64,000 bases of DNA from Pseudomonas japonica (GTDB lineage: Bacteria; Pseudomonadota; Gammaproteobacteria; Pseudomonadales; Pseudomonadaceae). Numbering within the stretch: position 1 is the first letter of the stretch; each line of letters opens with the position of its first letter. Shown one piece after another: positions 7,981 to 16,613 of this stretch. The stretch lies in the NCBI RefSeq assembly GCF_900188455.1, contig NZ_FZOL01000022.1:1-64000 (forward strand), read 5' to 3'. The notes under the pieces were generated by a model. That model saw only the letters and a list, made by a program, of their open reading frames with translations. It was not told the DNA's origin and did not search any database. A program made the position numbers and the translations under genes.

Positions 7981-9324
7981 ATGAACGACCCGATCAACGT
8001 ATCGCCCGCGACATTGCGCAAGGTGACCGCGGCGGCGGCCCTGGGCAACTTCGTCGAGTGGTTCGATTTCGCCGTCTACGGCTTTCTCGCCACCATCATC
8101 GCCAGGCAGTTCTTCGCCAGCGACGACGCCAATGCCGCCCTGCTGCAGACCTTCGCGGTCTTCGCCGTGGCCTTCGCCCTGCGGCCGCTGGGCGGCATCG
8201 TGTTCGGCGCGCTGGGCGACCGCCTCGGCCGCAAGCGCGTGCTCTCGGCGACCGTGTTGATGATGGCCGGCGCCACCACGGTGATCGGCCTGTTGCCGAC
8301 CTACGCCAGCATCGGCCTGCTGGCGCCCGTGCTGCTCACCCTGACCCGCTGTGTCCAGGGCTTTTCCGCGGGCGGCGAGTACGCCGGTGCCTGCGCCTAC
8401 CTGATGGAGCACGCACCGAATCACCGGCGCGCCTGGTATGGCAGTTTTCTTCCGGTATCGACCTTCTCCGCGTTCGCCTGCGCCGCGGTCATCGCCTACC
8501 TGCTCGACGCCAGCCTGAGCCCCGAGGCGATGGCCGAATGGGGCTGGCGCGTGCCGTTCCTGGTGGCGGCGCCGCTGGGTGTGGTCGGTCTCTACCTGCG
8601 CTGGCGCATGGAGGAAACCCCGGCATTCCGCCTGGCCATGGCCGAACAGAAGGAACACGCCCACTCGCCGCTGCGGGAAACCCTGACGCAGCAGAAAGGC
8701 GCGATGCTGCGCCTGGGCGCGTTCATTTCCCTGACGGCGCTGTCGTTCTATATGTTCACCACCTACTTCGCCACCTACCTGCAGGTGGTCGGTCACCTGA
8801 GCCGGGCGCAGTCGCTGATGGTGTCGACCATCGCCCTGCTGTTCGCCGCCGGCGCCTGCCCGGCGGCGGGGGCCTTCGCCGACCGCTTCGGCCGGCGCCG
8901 GACCATCGGTGTGACCTGCCTGTGGGTGATTGTCATGGTGTTCCCGGCCTACTGGCTGGCCAGTTCCGGCAGCGTTGCGGCGGCGGTCGTCGGCGTCATG
9001 CTGCTGGCCGTGGGCGCGGTCATGTCCGGGGTGGTCACCGCCGCGCTGCTCTCGGAAACCTTCCCCACCCGCACCCGCTATACCGCTTCGGCGATGACCT
9101 ACAACGTCGCCTACACGCTGTTCGGCGGCACCGCGCCGCTGATGGCGACCTGGCTGATCGGCCTCAGCGGCAGCAGCCTGGCGCCGGCGTTCTATCTGGT
9201 GGTCATCGCCCTGCTGGCCTTGCTCGGCGGGCTGGCGCTGCCGGAGACGTACCGGATTTCGCTGCACGACGAACCTGTCGCGGTGCCGCGCGCGGGCCTC
9301 GGGGGCGCGCGCAACAGCGCCTGA
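7981..9324 (+). CDS. MFS transporter, metabolite:H+ symporter (MHS) family
   Basis: A 447-residue, 12-span carrier. It shows the MHS signature near the N terminus (GNFVEWFDFAVYGF), the MFS loop motif LGDRLGRKR after span 2, RCVQGFSAGGEYAG in span 4, and a second loop ADRFGRRR. The ATG at 7981 has an AGGAG site 9 nt upstream; the reading frame is open further upstream but lacks a site. Relatives (ProP, KgtP, citrate carriers) import carboxylates or betaines with protons. No neighbouring enzyme suggests a substrate. It converges with the HNH gene at 9341 with only 16 nt between. Confidence 0.85.
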   Translation: MNDPINVSPATLRKVTAAAALGNFVEWFDFAVYGFLATIIARQFFASDDANAALLQTFAVFAVAFALRPLGGIVFGALGDRLGRKRVLSATVLMMAGATTVIGLLPTYASIGLLAPVLLTLTRCVQGFSAGGEYAGACAYLMEHAPNHRRAWYGSFLPVSTFSAFACAAVIAYLLDASLSPEAMAEWGWRVPFLVAAPLGVVGLYLRWRMEETPAFRLAMAEQKEHAHSPLRETLTQQKGAMLRLGAFISLTALSFYMFTTYFATYLQVVGHLSRAQSLMVSTIALLFAAGACPAAGAFADRFGRRRTIGVTCLWVIVMVFPAYWLASSGSVAAAVVGVMLLAVGAVMSGVVTAALLSETFPTRTRYTASAMTYNVAYTLFGGTAPLMATWLIGLSGSSLAPAFYLVVIALLALLGGLALPETYRISLHDEPVAVPRAGLGGARNSA

Positions 9325-9340
9325 ACAACGGGCGGCAGGT

Positions 9341-10186
9341 TCATTCGAATACGTTTCGGGTACCGGGAAAAGTGTGATGCGGTCCGCTGCCGCGAAACAG
9401 GGCGGACTCACCGGGGTTGAAGCCTTCGATGAAGACATCCCGCCCTGCCGATTCGGCCGCGTCGACGAATATCCGCCGGCGCAGCCCGGGATCGCGCATG
9501 CGGGCAGCCGCCGTTGCGGCGGCGGACCAATAGCCGCTGAGCCCGGCCATCTGGCGAAACTGCTCGATGACGACCGATTCCAACCCGTATGAAAACGACC
9601 TCAGCACCCGTTTGGCCAACGCCTCGGCTTCGAGCCATGTGCGGGTCCGCTGCTCCATGCGCCGGTCTTCCAGCGAGAGGTGGTCCTGCCAGGGAATGCG
9701 CAGCGTCTGCGTCTCGTCGTCGTAGTAGCGGGTATTGAGCTTGAAGTAGTCGATCGTCGCCAGCGCACGGGCGCTGCGACCGTTGATCAACACGCTGGGA
9801 ACGAGCTCGTGCGTCACCGGCCGAGCGTCGTCATCCAGCAGCGTGCGCAGCAGCGGCTGCAGCGAATAGTGCAACTGGCTTTCCCCGTGCAGGTCGAACA
9901 CGTTCTCCTCCGTCGGCAACAGCAGCGTACCCGGATCGATCGCGCTCGACGCCTGCTGCGCCTGGTGGCAGTTGTGGTCCAGCAGGTAGAGATGCGACCA
10001 GTCGTCGACGTCGTACGACTCACGGTCAAGACAAGTGCCGGTGCGGGCGTTCCAGACCCAGTGCTGGTCAGGCAGGGGGCGCTCGCAAAACGCGCAGAAA
10101 TGGCCGAAGGCACTCATCAGCAGACTCGCTGCCGTATAGCGCCCCCTGACCTGGTCCGGAAGTGGCGGACGTAGCAACGGTCTCAT
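9341..10186 (-). CDS. HNH-like protein with degenerate nuclease motif (partner of upstream HNH gene)
   Basis: A 281-residue protein when started at the ATG at 10186, which has an AGAGG site. A first zinc half-site CAFC is present at residues 31-34. The second half-site, normally CxxCN, reads LLDHNCHQAQ (70-77) with one cysteine, and no catalytic histidine is visible between them. It looks like an HNH-fold protein that has lost activity. The remaining 200 residues match nothing I know. It starts 13 nt after the stop of an intact HNH gene, so the two form an operon. It may be a partner or regulatory subunit; function unknown. Confidence 0.6.
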   Translation of the reverse strand: MRPLLRPPLPDQVRGRYTAASLLMSAFGHFCAFCERPLPDQHWVWNARTGTCLDRESYDVDDWSHLYLLDHNCHQAQQASSAIDPGTLLLPTEENVFDLHGESQLHYSLQPLLRTLLDDDARPVTHELVPSVLINGRSARALATIDYFKLNTRYYDDETQTLRIPWQDHLSLEDRRMEQRTRTWLEAEALAKRVLRSFSYGLESVVIEQFRQMAGLSGYWSAAATAAARMRDPGLRRRIFVDAAESAGRDVFIEGFNPGESALFRGSGPHHTFPGTRNVFE

Positions 10187-10199
10187 GCGGGTGCCTCTC

Positions 10200-11294
10200 T
10201 CACGGCAAGTGGGCCGTTTCGGTGTTGGGGTAATACAGCGGAACATTGGTGTCGGCAACCAGACGCGATGCGTAGTTCACCCCGGATGGGTCGCGGAAAT
10301 GCTGCAGGACCGTCAACCACACCGAATAGAATGCCGAGCCCGCGGCCCAGCCGGGAATCGGCTGCCAGAGGAAGTCGAAGGTCTTCTGATCCGTTGCAAT
10401 GCTGAGCTGGCGACAGGCATCCAGGGCATTGAACCAGGCCCGGGTTCGATTCATCTGCCGGCGGTCATAGGTAGCCTTCGCGGGGTTGACCAGATCCTCG
10501 TTGAGTTGCAGCAGGTCGATCATGTCGTCCACCCACGGTTTAAGGAGGACCGCCTCCACCCTGACCGCTACCTGGACGTTCTGCAGTATCGCGTTGCCGT
10601 GCTTGATGTCGGCGAGCACTCGATGATTCGGCACGTCATAAACAAGGAACTTGTTGGCGAAATCCACGCTGTCGGCCACGGAGACTGGCAGCCACTGGTT
10701 CGTCGCGACATCCAGGTAGAAAAGGTGTGCCGGCGCATCCTCCCAGCAGGTAGGGTCCAGATCGGGCCACAGGTAACGGCGACGGATTTCATCATAGAGA
10801 TCCCGTTCCGTGGGCCTCTTCAATTTGCTCCACTGGATGACGTCCGCACGGGCAGGGCTTTGTCGTTTGGCCTTGTTGCAAGGGCTGCAGGACAGCAGAA
10901 AACCCCGCCAGTCGGTGGAGAACAGCGGATACAGCGACTTCGGCACGGTGTGCTCGACTTCGACCTGTGCAGGCAGATCGCTGCCGCAGTAGGAGCAGTA
11001 CGCGCCCAGGTCCTGGACCAGCGGCGCGGCGGCGGTCTTGTAGATTGTCGCTATCCGTCCTTCCAGTGCTGCGACCAGGGTCTTCTGTTCAGCCGCGGTA
11101 AGCCTGGTGAAACGTCTGCCACGGGCGATCCCGAGCAACCAGCGCAGGACTTGCGCAAGCGAGACGGTGTAGTTGCCCACCGGCGGTACGGCCCCGGTCA
11201 TTTTTCTCAGCAACTGGGCGTTGGCCCGGGCAAAGGTGATGGACGCCGGAGGGGCGTAGAGCGAGTTGCTGGAGGGCTTGTTGACCGGTCGCAT
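10200..11294 (-). CDS. HNH endonuclease domain protein
   Basis: A 364-residue protein from the ATG at 11294 (a GTG at 11312 is also in frame). The HNH core is clear: YCSYCG (cysteines 100 and 103), VEVEHTVPKSLYP (catalytic-type His115), and LLSCSPCNKAKR (cysteines 136 and 139, Asn140). This is a His-metal nuclease with a structural zinc. About 100 residues precede and 220 follow the core, with no recognised domain. It is encoded just ahead of a degenerate HNH-like gene. A restriction or phage-defence role is plausible for such a pair, but there is no ATPase or methylase next to it, so this is inference. Confidence 0.75.
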   Translation of the reverse strand: MRPVNKPSSNSLYAPPASITFARANAQLLRKMTGAVPPVGNYTVSLAQVLRWLLGIARGRRFTRLTAAEQKTLVAALEGRIATIYKTAAAPLVQDLGAYCSYCGSDLPAQVEVEHTVPKSLYPLFSTDWRGFLLSCSPCNKAKRQSPARADVIQWSKLKRPTERDLYDEIRRRYLWPDLDPTCWEDAPAHLFYLDVATNQWLPVSVADSVDFANKFLVYDVPNHRVLADIKHGNAILQNVQVAVRVEAVLLKPWVDDMIDLLQLNEDLVNPAKATYDRRQMNRTRAWFNALDACRQLSIATDQKTFDFLWQPIPGWAAGSAFYSVWLTVLQHFRDPSGVNYASRLVADTNVPLYYPNTETAHLP

Positions 11295-11405
11295 CTGTTC
11301 GCAGCTCCGCACGATGAAGAAGAGTTCCCTGCCCGGCCGCGGGCCAAGCCCTGGCTTTCAGCATCACTTGGCATTCTTCGCACCGCGAAACAGCAACATG
11401 CCGCC

Positions 11406-11885
11406 TCATGAGGGTATAGCCAATGAAACCGGACCTTGCCTGGGCAGGACAACTGCCAGCGACGCTGTTGCTGAAGCCAGGATCATTGCGCAAAAGCCCA
11501 GCAGGCAGAGGATCCCGAGACCGTAGCACAGGGTTCGCCAGGGTTGCACGCCGGCGAGATAGGCCAGCGTGTGCAGGACCCGGGCGACGGTGAACAGGAT
11601 GCTCAGGCCGATGCAGGCCGGCGCCGACGTGTCGAGGAGCAGCGCCAGGCCGCCGAGGACGAAGAACGCCGGGAGGTTTTCCAGATCGTTGGCCCAGACC
11701 CTGGCGGCCCGCCGCACCTGCGGATGCTCGCGGCGCTGGGCGGGCCGGGCGAACACGGCGGCATCCTCCGGGTTGGTGAAGGCCAGCCAGCGCAAGCGGA
11801 AATAGCCCTGGTAACAGGACACCGCGAACATCTTGCCGAACAGCACGACCACGCACAGCGCATACACGGACAAGGCGCCGCTCAT
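11406..11885 (-). CDS. MAPEG family membrane protein
   Basis: A 159-residue protein with four predicted membrane spans (VYALCVVVLFGKMFAV, LPAFFVLGGLALLL, ACIGLSILFTVARVLHTLAY, LCYGLGILCLLGFCAMIL). The charged loop RRAARVWANDLENLPAFF is typical of MAPEG proteins, which include microsomal glutathione transferases. Its ATG overlaps the stop of the DUF2834 gene in an ATGA arrangement, so the two are translationally coupled. A detoxification role is known for some family members only. Confidence 0.8.
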   Translation of the reverse strand: MSGALSVYALCVVVLFGKMFAVSCYQGYFRLRWLAFTNPEDAAVFARPAQRREHPQVRRAARVWANDLENLPAFFVLGGLALLLDTSAPACIGLSILFTVARVLHTLAYLAGVQPWRTLCYGLGILCLLGFCAMILASATASLAVVLPRQGPVSLAIPS

Positions 11886-12184
11886 TGCCGCTCCCCCCTG
11901 AGCGCCAGATACAGCAGCGGGCCCAATGAAACGAAGACCGCGGTCAGCAGCAGCCAGGGCAGCAGCGCCACGACCGAGCCGCCGCGCGCACGGTGGTCGC
12001 GCGCCATCCAGACGCAGGCCAGCCCGGCCATCAGGTACAGGTCGATGACCACCTGGGCGGTGTCGGGTCGCGACAGCAGTTGCAGACCGAAGGCGGCAAG
12101 GGATTGCTCGGCGATCAGCATCGTCCAGCCGGTATAGAGCGCAAACGGCACCAGCAGTGCCCACGCGATGTAGCGAAGCGGCAT
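11882..12184 (-). CDS. DUF2834-like small membrane protein
   Basis: A 100-residue hydrophobic protein with three predicted spans (MPLRYIAWALLVPFALYTGW, VVIDLYLMAGLACVWM, VVALLPWLLLTAVFVSLGPLLYLALR). The pattern resembles DUF2834 proteins; function unknown. It ends with an ATGA overlap onto the MAPEG gene. It is transcribed away from an MmyB-like regulator across a 109-nt gap that holds a perfect palindrome, so the regulator probably controls this pair. Confidence 0.65.
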   Translation of the reverse strand: MPLRYIAWALLVPFALYTGWTMLIAEQSLAAFGLQLLSRPDTAQVVIDLYLMAGLACVWMARDHRARGGSVVALLPWLLLTAVFVSLGPLLYLALRGERQ

Positions 12185-12242
12185 CGTGCCTCTCCCTGGT
12201 AGTGTTCGCCGCCACGGTAGTGATAGGGTTGCCCACCGCTCA

Positions 12243-12259
12243 ATGACCTCACAGGTCAT
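12243..12259. promoter_or_regulatory. Perfect palindrome, likely operator between divergent genes
   Basis: ATGACCT and AGGTCAT (7 bp each) flank a CAC spacer. The 17-nt site lies between the DUF2834 start at 12184 and the regulator start at 12294. A perfect inverted repeat at the centre of a divergent regulator/target pair is the classic layout of an autoregulated operator. Binding by the neighbouring HTH protein is inferred. Confidence 0.5.
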
Positions 12260-12293
12260 GGACGCTGCGCGCAAGGACGGCCAGAGTCGACAC

Positions 12294-13118
12294 ATGCCCC
12301 ATCACCCTTTCCACCATAGCCATTCCCCAGCCCCCGACTCGGCGGGCCTGCGCCTGCGCCAGCTGCGGCGCCAGGCGGGGCTCAGCCAGCTGCAACTGGC
12401 ACTGATCGCCGGCGTCTCGCAGCGTCATCTCAGCTGTGTGGAAACCGGGCGCGCCAAGGCCGGCCCGGCAACCCTGCATGCCTTGCTGGCGGCGCTCGGC
12501 ACGCCGCTGGAGCAGTGCAACGAGGTCTTTCTCGCCGCCGGCTATGCCCCGCGCTACGCGGCCTCGGCGCTGGACGCGCCGGAGCTTGCGATGGTGCACG
12601 CCGCCATCGGCCACATCCTGCGGGCGAACAACCCGGCGCCGGCGATCGTCATCGACCGCAACTGGGACGTCACCGCGGCCAATGCCAGTGCCGGCGTGCT
12701 GTTCGCCCTGGCGGGTGTGGCCGCGGACCCGGCGGCGGGGCTCAACCTGCTGCACACCCTGCTGCATCCCGAGGGCCTGGGCAGTCGCCTGGCCAATGCC
12801 CGGGAGATCCGCGCTGTCGCCTGGCAACGCGCCTCGCGGGAGGCCGCCGACAATCCGCTGCTGGCCGAGCGCCTGCGCGAACTGCCGGTTCCAGATGATC
12901 CAGGCCAGGCCACGGCGGCCGCGCCGGTGCTGCTGACCCGGGTGAACACCGCGCAAGGCGAGCTGTGCTTCCTGTCCACCTTCACCACCTTCGGCATGCC
13001 ACAGGACATCACCGTGGAGTCGCTGCGCATCGAGCACCTGATTCCCGCCGATGACCTGACCTGGCAGCGGATGAGTGCGGCGTTGCAGCAGTACACGGGG
13101 GTTGGCGGCGAGCATTGA
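12294..13118 (+). CDS. MmyB-like helix-turn-helix transcriptional regulator
   Basis: A 274-residue protein. An N-terminal Xre-type HTH (LRQLRRQAGLSQLQLALIAGVSQRHLSCVETGRA, about residues 19-52) is followed by an MmyB-type PAS-like ligand-binding domain (ANNPAPAIVIDRNWDVTAANASAG, then LLHTLLHPEGL and FLSTFTTFGMPQDITVESLRIEHLIP). Members of this family usually control a divergent gene for an oxidoreductase or membrane enzyme and may bind fatty acids. Here the divergent target would be the DUF2834-MAPEG pair. The ATG at 12294 follows a weak AGGACGG site; earlier in-frame starts would read through the operator palindrome. Confidence 0.85.
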   Translation: MPHHPFHHSHSPAPDSAGLRLRQLRRQAGLSQLQLALIAGVSQRHLSCVETGRAKAGPATLHALLAALGTPLEQCNEVFLAAGYAPRYAASALDAPELAMVHAAIGHILRANNPAPAIVIDRNWDVTAANASAGVLFALAGVAADPAAGLNLLHTLLHPEGLGSRLANAREIRAVAWQRASREAADNPLLAERLRELPVPDDPGQATAAAPVLLTRVNTAQGELCFLSTFTTFGMPQDITVESLRIEHLIPADDLTWQRMSAALQQYTGVGGEH

Positions 13119-13221
13119 GGACGCGCTCCGGCTGTTGCCAACAGGTCTGCTCAGGCGGCTTGACGCCAATCCGGCGCATGAGATGATCCGCCGATCACTC
13201 AAGCACGGATGCAATGATCTG

Positions 13222-13977
13222 ATGAACACCGGACACCTCTCTCCCGCCGAAGCATTGGCTATCGCCGAAACGATCCTGCGCACCCGCTATCCCGGTGCAT
13301 CCCTCGCCTGTGTCGCGGGCTCGATCATGCGCGGACAGGGCACCTATCTTTCCGACATCGACCTCGTCGTGGTCTACCAGCACCTGGAGGCGGCACGCCG
13401 AGAGTCGTTCGTGACTCAAGGCGTACCCGTCGAAGCCTTTGTCCACGATCAGCAGACCCTGGCCTGGTTCATCGACCAGGACGCGGAGCGTGGCCGTCCA
13501 AGCCTGCTCAACATGGTTACCGAAGGCGCTGTCATCGGCCCCGCGCCAGGGCTTGCGCAGGGGTTGAAGCAACGTGTCGCGGAGCGCCTGGCACAAGGCC
13601 CGGAACGCCTGACGCCCGCTGCGCTCAACACGCTGCGCTACGAAATCACCGATGCCGTCGATGACCTGCGCGGGACTCGACCCGCCAGTGAAACCCTGGC
13701 GATCGGCGCCCTGCTGCATGCCAGGCTGGTGGAGCTGGCGTTGCGCGGCAGAGGTCGCTGGTACGGCACGGGCAAATGGGCGCCACGCCTGCTGAGTGAA
13801 GTGGATGCGTCTTTGGCGGATCGATTCGACGAGGCCTTTCGCACGCTGTTCAGCGAGGGCAAGGCCGAATCCCTGATCGCGTTGGCCGAGGCCGAACTGG
13901 CTGCGCACGGTGGTTTTCTGTTTGACGGCGATTGCCGCACGGCGCCTGCGTCATGGCGCAGTCAAGCGCGATCATGA
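13222..13977 (+). CDS. Nucleotidyltransferase-fold protein (pol-beta superfamily)
   Basis: A 251-residue protein with the signature CVAGSIMRGQGTYLSDIDLVVVY at about residues 31-53: the GS motif and DxD metal pair of minimal nucleotidyltransferases. The C-terminal part is helical (LLHARLVELALRGRGRWYGTGKWAPRLL), like the substrate-recognition domain of aminoglycoside-nucleotidyltransferase-like proteins. Substrate unknown. I chose the ATG at 13222; an ATG at 13183 is also in frame. It has no obvious operon partner. Confidence 0.75.
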   Translation: MNTGHLSPAEALAIAETILRTRYPGASLACVAGSIMRGQGTYLSDIDLVVVYQHLEAARRESFVTQGVPVEAFVHDQQTLAWFIDQDAERGRPSLLNMVTEGAVIGPAPGLAQGLKQRVAERLAQGPERLTPAALNTLRYEITDAVDDLRGTRPASETLAIGALLHARLVELALRGRGRWYGTGKWAPRLLSEVDASLADRFDEAFRTLFSEGKAESLIALAEAELAAHGGFLFDGDCRTAPASWRSQARS

Positions 13978-14372
13978 GCAGAACTAAATCTGTATGCAAA
14001 AAAAACGAGTTTGTCAGCTGAGCGTTTGAGCCCGACAATTCCCTGCGCTTTTGCAAGGAATGGCCATGAGCATCATCGATCGACCCCGATTACGTTCTTG
14101 CAAGCACTTGGAAAGTGCGGCAACGAAGATCCCAGAGCCCATGAATTCAGTCGTGCGCGGTTTTCTGCAACTGAGCACGAATTCCATCATGAATTTGGCT
14201 AAAGAACTTCCTCGATCCATTCATTATCAATCGATCAATGGATCGACCTAAAATACTTCCCCATTACAGACATTGAAAATACTGCCGAACAGGAAAGCCC
14301 TGAAGAACACCAGGCGCTGAAAGGCAGGGAACGCATTCGGATTCATTTCAAGATTCAGGGCAGCCGATCACC
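13978..14372. other. Intergenic region before mesX, no supported gene
   Basis: This 395-nt stretch is richer in A+T than its surroundings. Short reading frames exist (for example 36-66 codons ending at 14251) but none has a ribosome site or recognisable product. Several near-palindromes occur (TGAATTCA at about 14140; AATTC-N6-GAATT near 14183), but no exact MetR site (TGAA-N5-TTCA) was found. It should hold the mesX promoter. Confidence 0.5.
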
Positions 14373-15356
14373 ATGAGCAAAGAGTTTGCATTTGCCGTCA
14401 AAAGCATTTGTTTCGATGAAGACTATCAGCCGTCGAACAACACCCGCGCCACCACCAACTTTGCCAACCTGGCAAGAGGCAACAGCCGCCAGGAGAACTT
14501 GCGCAATACCCTGCAGATGATCGACAACCGTTTCAATGCCCTGGCGCACTGGGACAACCCCAAGGGCGATCGTTACGCCGTCGAGCTGGAAATCATTTCG
14601 GTCGAGATGAACTTCGATGCTGAACACAGTGACACGCCCCTGCCCCTGATCGAAATCCTGAAAACGACTATTGTCGATCGAAACACCGGCGAGCGTATCG
14701 AGGGTATTGCCGGGAACAACTTTTCCTCCTACGTGCGTGACTATGACTTCAGCGTCGTGTTGCTTGAGCACAACAAGGGCCAGTCCGGATTCAGCACGCC
14801 CGAGTGTTTCGGAGAGCTGCATGGCAAGCTGTTCAAGTCGTTCGTCAGTTCAAGCACCTACAACGATAATTTCAAGAAACCGCCGGTCATCTGCCTGAGT
14901 GTATCGAGCAGCAAGACCTATCACCGGACTGAGAACCAGCACCCGGTACTGGGCATTGAATACCAGCAGGATGAATATTCACTGACCGATGAATACTTCA
15001 ACAAAATGGGCCTGAAAGTGCGCTATTTCATGCCGCCTAACAGCGTTGCGCCGTTGGCGTTCTACTTTACCGGTGACTTGCTCGGTGACTACACCAATCT
15101 CGAACTGATCAGCACCATCAGCACCATGGATACCTTCCAGAAGATCTACCGTCCGGAAATCTACAACGCGAACTCCGCGGCGGGAAAATCCTATCAACCC
15201 AGCCTGCACCATCAGGACTATTCACTGACCCGGATCGTCTATGACCGGGAAGAGCGCAGCCGTCTGGCCATCGAACAGGGCAGGTTCGCCGAGGAACACT
15301 TCATCAAACCCCATCAGGCCCTGCTCGAGCAGTGGTCGGCCAATTTCGCGCTCTGA
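14373..15356 (+). CDS. mesX: MesX (DUF1852), partner of the MesD methionine synthase
   Basis: A 327-residue protein with the DUF1852 pattern (MSKEFAFAVKSICFDEDYQPS at the start and LHHQDYSLTRIVYDREERSRLAIEQGRFAEEHFIKPHQ at the end). DUF1852 proteins are encoded beside the short MetE-like methionine synthase MesD, and published fitness work assigned them as MesX, required together with MesD for aerobic, folate-independent methionine synthesis. The biochemical role of MesX is unsettled. mesD starts 28 nt downstream on the same strand, and a flavin reductase and metR follow. Confidence 0.88.
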   Translation: MSKEFAFAVKSICFDEDYQPSNNTRATTNFANLARGNSRQENLRNTLQMIDNRFNALAHWDNPKGDRYAVELEIISVEMNFDAEHSDTPLPLIEILKTTIVDRNTGERIEGIAGNNFSSYVRDYDFSVVLLEHNKGQSGFSTPECFGELHGKLFKSFVSSSTYNDNFKKPPVICLSVSSSKTYHRTENQHPVLGIEYQQDEYSLTDEYFNKMGLKVRYFMPPNSVAPLAFYFTGDLLGDYTNLELISTISTMDTFQKIYRPEIYNANSAAGKSYQPSLHHQDYSLTRIVYDREERSRLAIEQGRFAEEHFIKPHQALLEQWSANFAL

Positions 15357-15384
15357 ATCAGGCAAGCACACAAGGTCATCCGTC

Positions 15385-16413
15385 ATGAAAAAACTGCTCC
15401 CTACTTCAACTGCCGGCAGCTTGCCCAAACCTTCCTGGCTTGCCCAACCCGAGGCACTCTGGTCGCCGTGGAAACTCCAGGGCGATGAATGGGTCGAGGG
15501 CAAACAGGATGCCTTGCGCTTGTCGCTGCAGGAACAACAGCACGCCGGCATCGACATCGTCAGCGACGGCGAACAGACCCGCCAGCACTTCGTCACCACC
15601 TTTATCGAACACCTCAGCGGCGTCGATTTCGAGAAGCGCGAGACCGTCAGGATTCGTGACCGCTACGATGCCAGTGTGCCGACGGTTGTCGGTGCTGTTG
15701 CACGGCCCAAGTCGGTCTTCGTCGACGATGCCAGGTTCCTGCGCGAGCAAACCCGGCAACCGATCAAATGGGCCCTGCCAGGCCCGATGACGATGATCGA
15801 TACGCTGTATGACAGCCACTATAAAAGCCGCGAAAAACTGGCATGGGAATTTGCAAAGATTCTCAATCAGGAAGCCCGGGAACTGGAGGCCGCCGGCGTC
15901 GATATCATCCAGTTCGATGAACCCGCGTTCAATGTGTTCTTCGACGAGGTGAACGACTGGGGCGTTGCCACCCTGGAGCGGGCGATCGAAGGTCTCAAGT
16001 GCGAGACGGCCGTGCATATCTGCTATGGCTACGGCATCAAGGCCAATACCGACTGGAAACAGACCCTGGGCTCCGAGTGGCGCCAGTATGAAAAGGCATT
16101 CCCCAGGCTGCGGGAATCCAGTATCGATATCGTCTCGCTCGAATGTCACAACTCGCGCGTCCCCATGGACCTGATCGAACTCATTCGCGGCAAGAAAGTG
16201 ATGGTCGGCGCCATCGATGTGGCAACCCACACCATCGAAACGCCGGAAGAAGTCGCCAACACCCTGCGCAAGGCCCTGCAGTTCGTCGATGCCGACAAAC
16301 TCTATCCGTGCACCAACTGCGGCATGGCGCCGCTGCCTCGTGGCGTGGCGAGAGGCAAGTTGAAGGCGTTGAGTGCCGGCGCGGAAATCGTTCGCAGAGA
16401 ACTGTCGAACTAG
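15385..16413 (+). CDS. mesD: MesD, short MetE-like folate-independent methionine synthase
   Basis: A 342-residue protein equal to only the C-terminal catalytic barrel of cobalamin-independent methionine synthase; the N-terminal folate-binding half of MetE is absent. Probable zinc ligands are conserved: His211 and Cys213 (AVHICYGYG), Glu253 (SLECHNSR) and Cys312 (CTNCGMAPLPR). It would transfer a methyl group to homocysteine from a donor other than methyl-tetrahydrofolate; the physiological donor is not established. mesX lies just upstream. An ATG start at 15385 fits the family (MKKLLPTSTAGSLPKP). Confidence 0.88.
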   Translation: MKKLLPTSTAGSLPKPSWLAQPEALWSPWKLQGDEWVEGKQDALRLSLQEQQHAGIDIVSDGEQTRQHFVTTFIEHLSGVDFEKRETVRIRDRYDASVPTVVGAVARPKSVFVDDARFLREQTRQPIKWALPGPMTMIDTLYDSHYKSREKLAWEFAKILNQEARELEAAGVDIIQFDEPAFNVFFDEVNDWGVATLERAIEGLKCETAVHICYGYGIKANTDWKQTLGSEWRQYEKAFPRLRESSIDIVSLECHNSRVPMDLIELIRGKKVMVGAIDVATHTIETPEEVANTLRKALQFVDADKLYPCTNCGMAPLPRGVARGKLKALSAGAEIVRRELSN

Positions 16414-16445
16414 GTTCCGTACGCACTGCATGTTTGCCAATAACC

Positions 16446-16574
16446 GTAGGAGCTGGCTTGCCTGCGATCGGCGGCGCAGCCGTCGTGAAATCAGGATCCA
16501 CGGGGTGCCAGGCCCACTGAGGATTCAGGGTTTACGACGGCTGCGCCGCCGATCGCAGGCAAGCCAGCTCCTAC
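16446..16574. repeat. REP-type long inverted repeat between mesD and flavin reductase
   Basis: Positions 16446-16486 and 16534-16574 are exact 41-nt reverse complements by hand comparison, separated by 47 nt. The sequence begins GTAGGAGCTGGCTTGCCTGC, the core also seen near 31.9, 37.8-37.95 and 53.43 kb. It is a Pseudomonas REP pair, able to form a very stable hairpin in the mRNA that could attenuate or stabilise the upstream message. Confidence 0.85.
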
Positions 16575-16613
16575 AGGTTCAGCACCAGCCGAACCCTCAT
16601 TCAGGATCTCCCC

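Noticed and set aside
14051..14251. Short frames before mesX (36-66 codons)
   Set aside because: No ribosome site, no recognisable product and position inside the expected promoter region.
14230..14372. Possible MetR box or SAM/SAH riboswitch upstream of mesX
   Set aside because: No TGAA-N5-TTCA match was found by eye and no riboswitch-like set of conserved stems could be recognised.
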